Origin: Kitasatospora sp. MAP12-44
GTDB taxonomy: Bacteria > Actinomycetota > Actinomycetes > Streptomycetales > Streptomycetaceae
Assembly: GCF_029892095.1 (NCBI RefSeq)
Contig: NZ_JARZAE010000004.1
Span: 1,860,001-1,924,000, forward strand
Direction of reading: 5' to 3'
Length of the DNA: 64,000 bases
Shown here: positions 1-8,520 of the stretch, in pieces
How positions within the stretch are numbered: position 1 is the stretch's first letter
Layout of the letters: every line of letters begins with the position of its first letter
Position numbers and translations under genes: made by a program
Notes under the pieces: model-generated
What the model was told of the DNA's origin: nothing
Seen by the model: the letters and a program-made list of their open reading frames with translations, nothing else
Database searches by the model: none

Positions 1-3
1 GGG

Positions 4-3000
4 TTACCGCGCGTTGAAGTACGTCGCCTGCGGGTGGTGGATGACGATCGCGTCGGTGGACTGCTCCGGGTGCAGCTGGAACTCCTCGGAGAGCACCACA
101 CCGATCCGCTCGGGCTTGAGCAGCTCGGCGATCTTGGCGCGGTCCTCCAGCTCGGGGCAGGCACCGTAGCCCAGCGAGAAGCGGGCGCCGCGGTACTTCA
201 GGGCGAACATGTCCTTGACGTCCTGCGGGTCCTCGTCGCCGAAGCCGAGCTCGAAGCGGACCCGGGCGTGCCAGAACTCGGCCAGCGCCTCGGCGAGTTG
301 GACGGACAGGCCGTGCAACTCCAGGTAGTCGCGGTAGGCGTCCGCCTTGAACAGCTCATTGGCGGCCTCGGAGATCCGATTGCCCATGGTGACCACCTGC
401 AGGCCGAGCACGTCGCGCTCGCCGCTCTCCTCCGGGCGGAAGAAGTCGGCCAGGCAGAGCCTGCGGCCGCGGCGCTGGCGCGGGAAGGTGAAGCGGGTGT
501 GCTCGCTGCCGTCCAGGTTGTAGACCAGCAGGTCATCGCCCTTGGAGGCGGCCGGGTAGTAGCCGTAGACCACGGCCGGCTCCAGCCAGCCCTCGGTCTG
601 CAGCCGGTCCAGCCACATCCGCAGCCGCGGCCGGCCCTCGGTCTCCACCAGCTCCTCGTAGCTCGGGCCGGCGCCGGTGCGGGCCGCCTTCAGGCCCCAC
701 TGGCCCTTGAAGAGCGCGTCCTCGTCCAGCCAGGAGGAGTAGTCGGCGAACGGGATGCCCTTGACGATCCGGTCCCCCCAGAACGGCGGCTCCGGCACCC
801 GGTTGTCGACGGCGACGTCCGAGCGGATCTGGCCGAGGTTCACCTCCTCCGGCTCCTCGACCTCCACCCGGGCGTGCCGGCGCTGCTTCAGCTCGGGCAG
901 CACCACGCCCGGCACCCCGCGCTTGACGCCGATCAGCGCGTCCATCAGCCGCAGGCCCTCGAAGGCGTCGCGGGCGTAGCGGACCTCGCCGTCGTAGATC
1001 TCGTGCAGGTCCTGCTCGACGTAGGCGCGGGTCAGCGCGGCGCCGCCAAGGATGACGGGGTAGTCGGCCGCCAGCTTGCGCTGGTTGAGCTCCTGGAGGT
1101 TCTCCTTCATGATGACGGTCGACTTCACCAGCAGCCCGGACATCCCGATCACGTCGGCCTGGTGCTCGACGGCCGCGTCCAGGATCGCCGAGACCGGCTG
1201 CTTGATGCCGAGGTTGACCACGGTGTAGCCGTTGTTCGACAGGATGATGTCGACCAGGTTCTTGCCGATGTCGTGCACGTCGCCCTTGACGGTGGCCAGC
1301 ACGATGGTGCCCTTGCCCTCGTCATCGGACTTCTCCATGTGCGGCTCCAAGTGGGCCACCGCGGTCTTCATCACCTCGGCGGACTGCAGCACGAACGGCA
1401 GCTGCATCTGGCCGGAGCCGAACAGCTCGCCGACCACCTTCATGCCCGACAGCAGCGTGTCGTTGACGATCTCCAGCGCCGGGCGCAGCGTCAACGCCTC
1501 GTCCAGGTCCGCCTCCAGGCCCTTGCGCTCGCCGTCGATGATCCGGCGCTGCAGGCGCTCCTCCAGCGGCAGGGCGGCCAGCTCCTCCGCCTTGGAGGCC
1601 GCGCTGGACGCCGCGCTGACGCCCTCGAAGAGCTGCAGCAGCCGCTGCAGCGGGTCGTAGGCCGGCTCGGTGTCGGTGGCCGGGCGGCGGCGGTCGTAGA
1701 CCAGGTCGAGGGCGACCTCGCGCTGCTCCTGAGGGATCCGGGCCATCGGCAGGATCTTGGAGGCGTGCACGATCGCCGAGTCCAGGCCCGCCTCCACGCA
1801 CTCGTTGAGGAAGACCGAGTTGATCACCTGGCGGGCCGCCGGGCTGAGCCCGAAGGAGATGTTGGACAGGCCCAGCGTGGTCTGCACCGCCGGGTGGCGG
1901 CGCTTGAGCTCGCGGATCGCCTCGATCGTCTCGATGCCGTCGCGCCGGGACTCCTCCTGGCCGGTGCCCAGCGTGAAGGCCAGGCAGTCGACGATCACGT
2001 CGTGCTCGGCGATGCCGTACTCCTCGCCTAGCTGGGTGATCAGCCGCTCGGCGATGGCGACCTTGGTCTCGGCGGTGCGGGCCTGGCCCTGCTCGTCGAT
2101 GGTCAGCGCGATGACGGCGGCGCCGTGCTCGCGGGCCAGTGCGGCGACCTTGCCGAAGCGGGTGTCCGCGCCGTCGCCGTCCTCGTAGTTGACCGAGTTC
2201 AGCACCGCGCGGCCGCCCAGCAGCTCCAGGCCCGCGCGCAGCACGTCGGTCTCGGTGGAGTCCAGCACGATCGGCAGGGTGGAGGCGGTGGCGAGCCGGC
2301 CGGCGATCTCCTTCATGTCGGCCACGCCGTCCCGGCCGACGTAGTCCACGCACAGGTCCAGCAGGTGGGAGCCATCGCGGATCTGCTCGCGGGCGATCTC
2401 CACGCAGGCCTGCCAGTCGCCGGCCAGCATCGAGTCGCGGAACTTCTTGGAGCCGTTGGCGTTGGTCCGCTCGCCGATCGCCAGGTAGGAGGTGTCCTGG
2501 CGGAACGGGACGGACTGGTAGAGCGAGGCGGCGGCCGGCTCAGGCTTCGGGTCGCGGGCGGCGACCTCGCGGCCCCGGACGCGGTCGACCACCTGGCGCA
2601 GGTGCTCGGGGGTGGTGCCGCAGCAGCCGCCGACCAGCGAGAGGCCGTACTCGCGGGTGAAGGTGTCGTGGGCGTCCGCGAGCTCCTCGGGGCTCAGCGG
2701 GTAGTGCGCGCCGTCCTTGCCGAGCACCGGCAGGCCCGCGTTCGGCATGCAGGACAGGCCGATCCGGGCGTTCTTGGACAGGTAGCGCAGGTGCTCGCTC
2801 ATCTCGGCCGGGCCGGTGGCGCAGTTCAGGCCGATGTAGTCGATGCCCAGCGGCTCCAGGGCGGTCAGCGCCGCGCCGATCTCCGAGCCGAGCAGCATGG
2901 TGCCGGTGGTCTCCACCGTCACCTGGGCCAGGATCGGCAGGTCGAGGCCGGCGTCGGCCAGCGCCAGCTTGCAGCCCAGGACCGCGGCCTTGGTCTGCAG

Positions 3001-3525
3001 CAGGTCCTGGCTGGTCTCCACCAGCAGCGCGTCGGCGCCGCCGGCGATCAGGCCGGCCGCGTTCTGCCGGAAGCCCTCGCGCAGCAGCTGGTACGGGGCA
3101 TGGCCGAGGGTCGGCAGCTTGGTGCCCGGGCCGATCGAGCCCAGCACCCAGCGCGGGCGGTCCTCGGTGGCGAAGGTGTCGGCGACCTCGCGGGCGATCC
3201 GGGCGCCGGCCTCGGAGAGCTCGAAGACCCGCTCGGGGATGTCGTACTCGGCCAGCGCCGCATGGTTGGCGCCGAAGGTGTTGGTCTCCACGCAGTCCAC
3301 GCCGACGCCGAAGTACGCCTCGTGCACCGAGCGCACGATGTCGGGTCGGGTGATGTTCAGGACCTCGTTGCAGCCTTCGAGGTCCTGGAAGTCCTCCAGG
3401 GTGGGGTCCTGCGCCTGGAGCATGGTGCCCATCGCACCGTCGGCGACGACGACCCGGGTGGCGAGGGCCTCCCGCAGCGCGGTGGCGCGGCTCTGCTGGG
3501 CGGCATTGGGGACACTGGTTGCCAT
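4..3525 (-). CDS. metH: Cobalamin-dependent methionine synthase
   Basis: This enzyme transfers the methyl group of 5-methyltetrahydrofolate to homocysteine through enzyme-bound methylcobalamin, the last step of methionine synthesis in the cytoplasm. At 1173 residues it has the full four-part layout. The homocysteine/zinc domain has GLNCATG near residue 234 and the zinc pair in GGCCGT near 299. The folate domain starts around IGERTNANGSKKFRD near 355. The cobalamin domain contains DVHDIGKN near 750, whose His is the lower cobalt ligand. The C-terminal reactivation domain ends close to HHPQATYFNAR. The ATG at 3523-3525 fits the family start (residues AMGTM soon after). It is divergent from the next gene, with about 140 bp between them. 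I found no B12-riboswitch box in that gap. The stop lies at the very edge of the window. Identification is firm. Confidence 0.97.
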   Translation of the reverse strand: MATSVPNAAQQSRATALREALATRVVVADGAMGTMLQAQDPTLEDFQDLEGCNEVLNITRPDIVRSVHEAYFGVGVDCVETNTFGANHAALAEYDIPERVFELSEAGARIAREVADTFATEDRPRWVLGSIGPGTKLPTLGHAPYQLLREGFRQNAAGLIAGGADALLVETSQDLLQTKAAVLGCKLALADAGLDLPILAQVTVETTGTMLLGSEIGAALTALEPLGIDYIGLNCATGPAEMSEHLRYLSKNARIGLSCMPNAGLPVLGKDGAHYPLSPEELADAHDTFTREYGLSLVGGCCGTTPEHLRQVVDRVRGREVAARDPKPEPAAASLYQSVPFRQDTSYLAIGERTNANGSKKFRDSMLAGDWQACVEIAREQIRDGSHLLDLCVDYVGRDGVADMKEIAGRLATASTLPIVLDSTETDVLRAGLELLGGRAVLNSVNYEDGDGADTRFGKVAALAREHGAAVIALTIDEQGQARTAETKVAIAERLITQLGEEYGIAEHDVIVDCLAFTLGTGQEESRRDGIETIEAIRELKRRHPAVQTTLGLSNISFGLSPAARQVINSVFLNECVEAGLDSAIVHASKILPMARIPQEQREVALDLVYDRRRPATDTEPAYDPLQRLLQLFEGVSAASSAASKAEELAALPLEERLQRRIIDGERKGLEADLDEALTLRPALEIVNDTLLSGMKVVGELFGSGQMQLPFVLQSAEVMKTAVAHLEPHMEKSDDEGKGTIVLATVKGDVHDIGKNLVDIILSNNGYTVVNLGIKQPVSAILDAAVEHQADVIGMSGLLVKSTVIMKENLQELNQRKLAADYPVILGGAALTRAYVEQDLHEIYDGEVRYARDAFEGLRLMDALIGVKRGVPGVVLPELKQRRHARVEVEEPEEVNLGQIRSDVAVDNRVPEPPFWGDRIVKGIPFADYSSWLDEDALFKGQWGLKAARTGAGPSYEELVETEGRPRLRMWLDRLQTEGWLEPAVVYGYYPAASKGDDLLVYNLDGSEHTRFTFPRQRRGRRLCLADFFRPEESGERDVLGLQVVTMGNRISEAANELFKADAYRDYLELHGLSVQLAEALAEFWHARVRFELGFGDEDPQDVKDMFALKYRGARFSLGYGACPELEDRAKIAELLKPERIGVVLSEEFQLHPEQSTDAIVIHHPQATYFNAR

Positions 3526-3665
3526 GGGGCTACTCCCTGGATGCGACGGCTGTCGGCTATGCGCTCCCCTCGGAAACGGGGGTGCACGCCGTCAGCGTAA
3601 CCGCACCGGCCGATTGCCACCGTCCATTCCGTATGGTGGGCGGTTCACTGGCAAGGGGAGGCGAT

Positions 3666-4781
3666 GTGCGGCCGGACGGGCGATTGCGGCGCAGGTGGGG
3701 CGATAGGTGGCGCGGCCTGCGCGGTCGGTGGGGCGGCTTGCGCGGTCGGTGGGGCGCCAGGTGGCGCGGCTGGCCGGCCTGGCGGCGGCGGACGGCGGGC
3801 GGGGCGCTGGCGCTGGTCGCGGTGCTGGTGCTCCCGGTCGGTTCGGCCGCTCTGGCGCTGCGCCTGGAGGCCGCCGGCACCCCCTCGACGCAGGCCGTCA
3901 CCCGCGGGCGGGACGCCGTCTGGCTCGGCCACGCGTGGGTGGACGGGAGCAAGGGTCCGGCCCAGCTGGCCGCGCTGCCGCAGCTGGTGCGCGGCGGCGT
4001 CCACGACCTCTATGTGCACGCCGGGCCGCTGGAGCACGACGGCTCGCTGCCTGCCGCGCGCTACCCGCAGGCCCGCGCCCTGCTGGACGCGGTGCACCGG
4101 GAGCTGCCGGGCGTACGGGTGCAGGCGTGGCTCGGCGATGTGGTCGAGCCGGAGGACGCCGGGCTGCAGCTGGACAGTCCCGCCGTCCGGGACCGGATCG
4201 CCGTCTCGGCCCGCCAGGTGCTGGACGCCGGCTTCGACGGGGTGCACCTCGACCTGGAGCCGGTGCACTCGGGCGACAGCGGGTACCTCGCGCTGCTCGA
4301 CCAGGTGCACGCGGTGACGGCGGCGCGCGCGGTGCCGCTGTCGGTGGCCACCCCGCAGATCGACCCGCTGCCCGCGCTGCACACCGTGCCGGGCGCGCTC
4401 ACCGGGCACCCCAAGTGGTGGTCGCAGGCGTACTTCGGCCAGGTCGCGCGGCGGGTGGAGCAGGTGGCGGTGATGTCGTACGACACCGGGATGCCGGTGC
4501 AGTCGCTCTACAGCGGCTATGTCGCCCAGCAGACCGCGCTCGCGCTGGAGGCCGCCCCGGCGGGCACCGACGTGCTGATGGGCCTGCCGGCGTACTACGC
4601 GAACTCGTGGGGCCACCGCGGCTCGGCCGAGACGGTCGGCGCGGCGCTGCGCGGCGTACGGCTGGGGCTCAGCCGCACGGCGGTGGGCCGGCAGGGCTTC
4701 GGGGTGGCGATGTACGCCGACTTCACGGCCACCGCCGGGGACTGGGCCGCCTACCGGGAGATCTGGTGCCGGGAGGGTTAG
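3666..4781 (+). CDS. Membrane-anchored glycosidase-like protein of unknown function
   Basis: The start is a GTG four bases after a strong AAGGGGAGG ribosome site (3653-3661). An upstream in-frame ATG at 3633 lacks such a site. The product is 371 residues. The N-terminus is about 45 residues dominated by Arg, Trp and Gly, encoded by a short internal repeat (GLRGRWG units, 3700-3770). One hydrophobic segment follows (about residues 45-62) and then an outside domain. The outer domain contains FDGVHLDLEPVHSGD, like the DxxxDxE-type strand of GH18-like TIM barrels, and VAVMSYDTGMP, also typical of that fold. This suggests a sugar-binding or hydrolysing (beta/alpha)8 domain displayed at the membrane. 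No substrate can be named. It converges on the DsbA-like gene across a terminator. Confidence 0.8.
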   Translation: MRPDGRLRRRWGDRWRGLRGRWGGLRGRWGARWRGWPAWRRRTAGGALALVAVLVLPVGSAALALRLEAAGTPSTQAVTRGRDAVWLGHAWVDGSKGPAQLAALPQLVRGGVHDLYVHAGPLEHDGSLPAARYPQARALLDAVHRELPGVRVQAWLGDVVEPEDAGLQLDSPAVRDRIAVSARQVLDAGFDGVHLDLEPVHSGDSGYLALLDQVHAVTAARAVPLSVATPQIDPLPALHTVPGALTGHPKWWSQAYFGQVARRVEQVAVMSYDTGMPVQSLYSGYVAQQTALALEAAPAGTDVLMGLPAYYANSWGHRGSAETVGAALRGVRLGLSRTAVGRQGFGVAMYADFTATAGDWAAYREIWCREG

Positions 4782-4820
4782 TTGACGGCCCGTCAGCTTT
4801 TGGGCTGACGGGCCGTCAAC
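4781..4820. terminator. Bidirectional hairpin terminator
   Basis: A perfect 17-bp inverted repeat (4781-4797 with 4804-4820) with a 6-base TTTTGG loop lies between two convergent genes. The left arm begins at the last base of the upstream TAG stop codon. It can serve both directions. Confidence 0.85.
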
Positions 4821-4830
4821 TGCGGTTCGC

Positions 4831-5463
4831 TCAGCTGAAGTCGAGCTCGCCGGTGCGGGTGCGCTTCAGCTCGAAGAACTTCGGGTAGCTCGCCAGCAGC
4901 CGGGCGCCGTCGAAGACGCGCAGCGCGTCCTCGCCGCGCGGGATGGCGGTGAGGACCGGGCCGAAGAAGGCCACGCCGTCGATGTGGATGGTCGGGGTGC
5001 CGACGTCCTCACCGACCGGGTCCATGCCCTCGTGGTGGCTGCGGCGCAGCGCCTCGTCCCACTGCGTGCTCTGGGCGGCATCGGCCAGCTCGGCCGGCAG
5101 GCCGAGCTCGGCGAGCGCCTGCGGGATGACCACGGAGAAGTCCTTGTTCTGCTCGTTGTGGATCCGGGTGCCGAGCGCGGTGTAGAGGTCGCGCAGCACC
5201 TTGGGACCGTGCTGCTCGGCCGCCGCGATGCAGACCCGGACCGGGCCCCAGCCGCGGTCCAGCATCTCGCGGTAGTTCTCCGGCAGGCCCTCGCGGTTCT
5301 CGTTGAGGACGGAGAGGCTCATCACCCGGAAGTTGAGCTCCAGATCGCGGTACTGCTCGACCTCCAGGATCCAGCGCGAGGTGATCCAGGCGAAGGGGCA
5401 CAGCGGGTCGAAGTAGAAGTCGACCTTGGTGGGGGCGGCGGCGGTCTGCTCGGAAGTCGTCAT
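4831..5463 (-). CDS. DsbA-fold protein of the Rv2466c mycothiol-dependent nitroreductase family
   Basis: The 210-residue product follows Mycobacterium Rv2466c, as I recall it, almost end to end: [12 protein letters not shown] near residue 15-26, [49 protein letters not shown] with the cis-Pro, and a [12 protein letters not shown] tail. Rv2466c uses mycothiol as hydride or electron source and has a CPWC active site. Here the motif is CPFA, so only the first cysteine (Cys22) remains. A monothiol mechanism, as with a mycothiol mixed disulfide, would fit, but that is inference. The protein is cytoplasmic because there is no signal peptide. It is convergent with the GH-like gene and is followed upstream by a membrane-protein gene on the same strand. 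Confidence 0.85.
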   Translation of the reverse strand: MTTSEQTAAAPTKVDFYFDPLCPFAWITSRWILEVEQYRDLELNFRVMSLSVLNENREGLPENYREMLDRGWGPVRVCIAAAEQHGPKVLRDLYTALGTRIHNEQNKDFSVVIPQALAELGLPAELADAAQSTQWDEALRRSHHEGMDPVGEDVGTPTIHIDGVAFFGPVLTAIPRGEDALRVFDGARLLASYPKFFELKRTRTGELDFS

Positions 5464-5510
5464 ACCTTCAACAATAGAGGGCCGCCAGGTTCGGAGTCAG
5501 GGCCATTGGA

Positions 5511-6206
5511 CTACGGGCTTGGCGGGCCATTCGGGGTGGTTCCGGCGGTGATCCGCCAGAGGCCCGCGAGCTCGTAGTAGACGCCGTTCACGAGTTGCAG
5601 CAGCACCAGGGTGACCGGCCAGAGCAGGCCGCCGAGTCCGGGGACGGCGTCCACCGGGAGGGTGTACGCCATCACGATCCGGGCCGCCGCGTCCACGAGC
5701 ATGGCGACACCCCAGATCACCGTGGACACCCGCCAGATCCGGCGGAAGGCCGGCTCACGCTCCCACAGGACGTCCCAGGAGGTGCCGTCGGAGCGCCAGC
5801 GCCCCTCCAACAGCGGTCGGCCCCCGAGGAAGACCAGCGGGCGCCGGGCACGCACCGAGGCCAGGAAGAGCAGGCCGGCCACGCCCGTCACCCAGCCGTC
5901 CTTCGCCAGCATGAAGCGGGTGCTGCCGCTGACCAGGGTGGCCGCGAGCCCGAGCAGCATCACCGCCGCCACGAACGACGCCATCGCGTCCAACCGCCGC
6001 TGCCGGACCCACTGCACCGCCGTGGTCGCCAGCGGGAGCAGCGCGCCCACGAGCAGCGCGGCGAAGACGCTCATTCCCGCCGCGCGCAGCCCGTAGTAGA
6101 GGGCGATCGGCGCCGCCACGTCCCACAGCGTCTTGAGCAGCACGCCTCGGCTGCTGGTTCGGCTGCTGGTTCGGCTGCTGGGAGGTCCGCTCGACGGTGC
6201 TCGCAT
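5511..6206 (-). CDS. VC0807-family-like multi-pass membrane protein
   Basis: The chosen ATG (6204-6206) has an upstream GGAG at suitable spacing. A longer reading frame exists, but its extra 29 residues are Pro/Arg-rich and implausible. The 231-residue product begins with a low-complexity S/R/T stretch (SSRTSSRTSSRG, encoded by a 15-bp repeat at 6150-6180). Then come about six hydrophobic segments: LLKTLWDVAAPIALYYGLRAAG, a leucine-rich second helix, a third after RLDAMAS, and two C-terminal helices. The arrangement resembles the VC0807-type family of unknown function. No catalytic motif is visible. It is divergent from the next gene across about 113 bp. Confidence 0.75.
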   Translation of the reverse strand: MRAPSSGPPSSRTSSRTSSRGVLLKTLWDVAAPIALYYGLRAAGMSVFAALLVGALLPLATTAVQWVRQRRLDAMASFVAAVMLLGLAATLVSGSTRFMLAKDGWVTGVAGLLFLASVRARRPLVFLGGRPLLEGRWRSDGTSWDVLWEREPAFRRIWRVSTVIWGVAMLVDAAARIVMAYTLPVDAVPGLGGLLWPVTLVLLQLVNGVYYELAGLWRITAGTTPNGPPSP

Positions 6207-6319
6207 GGGTGGGCTCCTGCCTCGGTCGGGCGGGGGTGAAACCCGGCGGCGACAGTGCGGCGGGTTACAGTCCCAGGGTCGGATCGCAGCCAACTCACCG
6301 CCGCTCTTTGGAGACTGAC

Positions 6320-7420
6320 ATGGATCCCGTATTCGTTGACTTCTCGACCCCGGAGCTGCGCAGGGGCAACGCCGAGGCGCGCACGGAGAAGTGCTCGGCC
6401 GATCGCGACCACCTCGCGCTCGGCGCCGGTGGGGCGGTGGAGATCGACTTCGACGTACCGGTCGACGCGGACGCCCTGCCCGAGGAGCTCACGCTCAAGA
6501 TCCGCGCGCTGGTCTCCAAGTTGGGCGCGCGCCTCGGGTACGCGCCGCTGGAGGTGACGGTGAACGGCGCCGCGCTGCTGGCCGACCACCGGATAGCCGG
6601 CGGCGGGGACCTGCCGCACGAGACGGTGGTCGCCGTCCCGCGGGCGCTGCTGCGCCCGGGCGGCAACACGCTGCGCCTGCGGTCCGGCGACGACGCCAGG
6701 TCGCAGCTCTGGCTCTACCGCGTGCTGCTGGAGTCGGTGGCGGACCGCGACGGCGCCGAGCGCGCATGGCTGGCCGACGCCGCCGAGGAGTCGCTCCTCA
6801 CCTACGACACCTACCGGCGTGCGGCGGACGGCGACAGCTGGGAGCCCGGGCCGCCGCTGCGGGTGTACCTCGACAGCGGCGAGCGCGGGCTGCCGGCGCA
6901 GCTGGGCTGGCGCGATGTCGAGGGCGTCGAGGCGTCCGTCAGCTTCGGCACCGAGCTCTTCACCTTCTACGGCCAGCTGCGCGACCAGGACGGCGACTGG
7001 TTCGAGCTGCGCGGCGACCTCACCGGCCGCACCGCCTTCCCCGCCCGGAGCAGGTCCCAGGAGGTGCTGCGCTTCGCCACCGAGGCCGGTTGGGGCGGGC
7101 GTTGGCACCAGGGCGGCCCGTTGACGCTCATCCTGGCGACCGGCGGCGCGCCGCTGGAGCGGATCAACTGGTCGGACCAGCGCGGCTGCTCGGCCTCGAT
7201 CGGCCTGATCGACTGCGGCGCGTCGTTCCTCGGCTGGTCGCAGCGCGTCAACGAGGGCGCGGTCGGCTACCGGGGCACCGTCGTCGCGGCGCCGAGCGAG
7301 CCGGGCGAGCCGGGCACGAGCCCCTTCCCACTGGCGGACCTGGAGGAGATCGCCGCGACGGTCGGCCGGATCGGCGAGAACGTCGCCAAGCAGGTCTCGG
7401 CCTGGCTGCGCGCGCTTTAA
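6320..7420 (+). CDS. Hypothetical cytoplasmic protein, 366 residues
   Basis: The start is ATG 6320, preceded by TTTGGAG seven bases upstream; the frame is open further upstream but has no better site. The product has no signal peptide and no membrane segment. It is rich in short beta-type stretches: VEIDFDVPVD, LEVTVNGAALLAD and LRLRSGDDARSQLWLYRVLLE in the first third, suggesting a beta-sandwich. A second half follows with GLPAQLGWRDVEGVEASVSFG, HQGGPLTLILATGG and SIGLIDCGASFLG. The last 40 residues form a charged helix. I do not recognise the family. The strand, codon use and ribosome site support a real gene. Confidence 0.7.
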   Translation: MDPVFVDFSTPELRRGNAEARTEKCSADRDHLALGAGGAVEIDFDVPVDADALPEELTLKIRALVSKLGARLGYAPLEVTVNGAALLADHRIAGGGDLPHETVVAVPRALLRPGGNTLRLRSGDDARSQLWLYRVLLESVADRDGAERAWLADAAEESLLTYDTYRRAADGDSWEPGPPLRVYLDSGERGLPAQLGWRDVEGVEASVSFGTELFTFYGQLRDQDGDWFELRGDLTGRTAFPARSRSQEVLRFATEAGWGGRWHQGGPLTLILATGGAPLERINWSDQRGCSASIGLIDCGASFLGWSQRVNEGAVGYRGTVVAAPSEPGEPGTSPFPLADLEEIAATVGRIGENVAKQVSAWLRAL

Positions 7421-7459
7421 GAATCACGGTGTGCGCACGCTCCGCTACGATGCGTGGCC

Positions 7460-8302
7460 ATGATCCTTGTGCGTCCCAAGCTCCTCGCCGCCCTGACGGC
7501 CGCCGCGCTGCTGCTGCTCGGCGCGGCCTCCCCAGCGGCCGCCTCTCCCACAGCCGACTCCCCCGCACCGGCGACCGGGTATGCCGCGCTCGGTGACTCC
7601 TACGCCGCCGGGGTGGGCGCCGGTGCGTACGACCAGGCCGGCGGGGACTGCCACCGCAGCACCCGCGGCTACCCCGCGCTCTTGGCCGCCCGCGCCAAGC
7701 CCTCGGCCTTCCAGGACGTCGCGTGCACCGGCGCCACCGCCGCGAGTGTGCTGAGCGACCAGCTGCCCGCCGTCCCGACCGGGACGGCGGGCCTGGTCAC
7801 GCTGACCGTGGGCGGCAACGACCTGGACTTCGTGGACGCGGTGACCAGTTGCCTGCAGCCGTTCACCACCGAGGGCAAGTGCAACCAGGCGCTGGACCAC
7901 TCCACCCAGCTGCTGCGGGACCAGCTGCCCGGCGCGCTCGACCGGCTGCTGACCGGCATCGGCCAGGCCCAGCCGTCGGCCCGCGTGGTGGTGACGGGCT
8001 ATCCGCATCTGCTGGAGACCGGGACCACCTGCTTCGTCGCCACCACGTCCGAGCGCAAGCGCTTCAACGCGTTGACCGACCAGCTGGACGACGTACTGCG
8101 CCAGCGCACCGCGGCGCAGGGCGATCGCTTCCGCTTCGCCGACCCGCGCCCCGCCTTCGCCGGCCACGGCATCTGCACCGCGCACGGCCCGGAGTGGATC
8201 AACCGGATCGTCCTCACCCCGCTGTGGGAGTCCTTCCACCCGACCGCCGACGGGCAGTCCCTCGGCTACCTGCCGACCGTCGCCACGGCAGTCACCGGGT
8301 AG
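7460..8302 (+). CDS. Secreted SGNH/GDSL-type lipase or esterase
   Basis: This is a 280-residue exported hydrolase. A signal peptide spans residues 1 to about 29, with an Arg-Pro-Lys start, a Leu/Ala core and an AAA-S cleavage area. The mature part begins with YAALGDSYAAG, the SGNH block I with the nucleophile Ser near residue 47. GGNDLDF near 118 is block III, and HPTADGQSLGY near 260 supplies the block V His. Paired cysteines (CHRS, ACTG, SCLQ, KCNQ, TTCF, GIC) suggest the disulfides usual for Streptomyces extracellular members. The reaction is hydrolysis of acyl esters, with the lipid substrate unknown. A GTG two codons earlier is an alternative start. Confidence 0.88.
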   Translation: MILVRPKLLAALTAAALLLLGAASPAAASPTADSPAPATGYAALGDSYAAGVGAGAYDQAGGDCHRSTRGYPALLAARAKPSAFQDVACTGATAASVLSDQLPAVPTGTAGLVTLTVGGNDLDFVDAVTSCLQPFTTEGKCNQALDHSTQLLRDQLPGALDRLLTGIGQAQPSARVVVTGYPHLLETGTTCFVATTSERKRFNALTDQLDDVLRQRTAAQGDRFRFADPRPAFAGHGICTAHGPEWINRIVLTPLWESFHPTADGQSLGYLPTVATAVTG

Positions 8303-8400
8303 GCCGCGGCGGCGTCCGTACGCCATGACGGGCCTTTCGCGCCACCGCTTTTCGGGCCGCCCCGGGACTGCTTAACCCCGCAGCCCAGCGGATATATCCC

Positions 8401-8520
8401 GGTAGGCTGGGCAGGTAGGACCGTGGAACGGAGCGTTCCACGCGAGGCAGAAACAGTCGGCAGCCGGTCACCGGCCCGCAGGCGCGGGACACGGCCGGGC
8501 CGGCCGGAGGGAGACGCTGG
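8401..8520 (+). promoter_or_regulatory. Structured leader and possible promoter of the PAC2 gene
   Basis: The sequence TAGGCT near 8403 could be a -10 element. Downstream lies a 9-bp inverted repeat with a 3-base GAG spacer (8422-8430 with 8434-8442), then several GC-rich complementary stretches (8468-8502), then the GGAGGGAG ribosome site. It is either an operator or a folded leader. I do not recognise a known riboswitch class. Confidence 0.35.

Noticed and set aside
34..2031. Long forward-strand open frame opposite metH
   Set aside because: Mirror of a strongly conserved gene; GC-rich DNA leaves the complementary frame open. No family features.
3526..3665. Cobalamin riboswitch ahead of metH
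   Set aside because: The gap is about 140 bases and lacks a recognisable B12 box.
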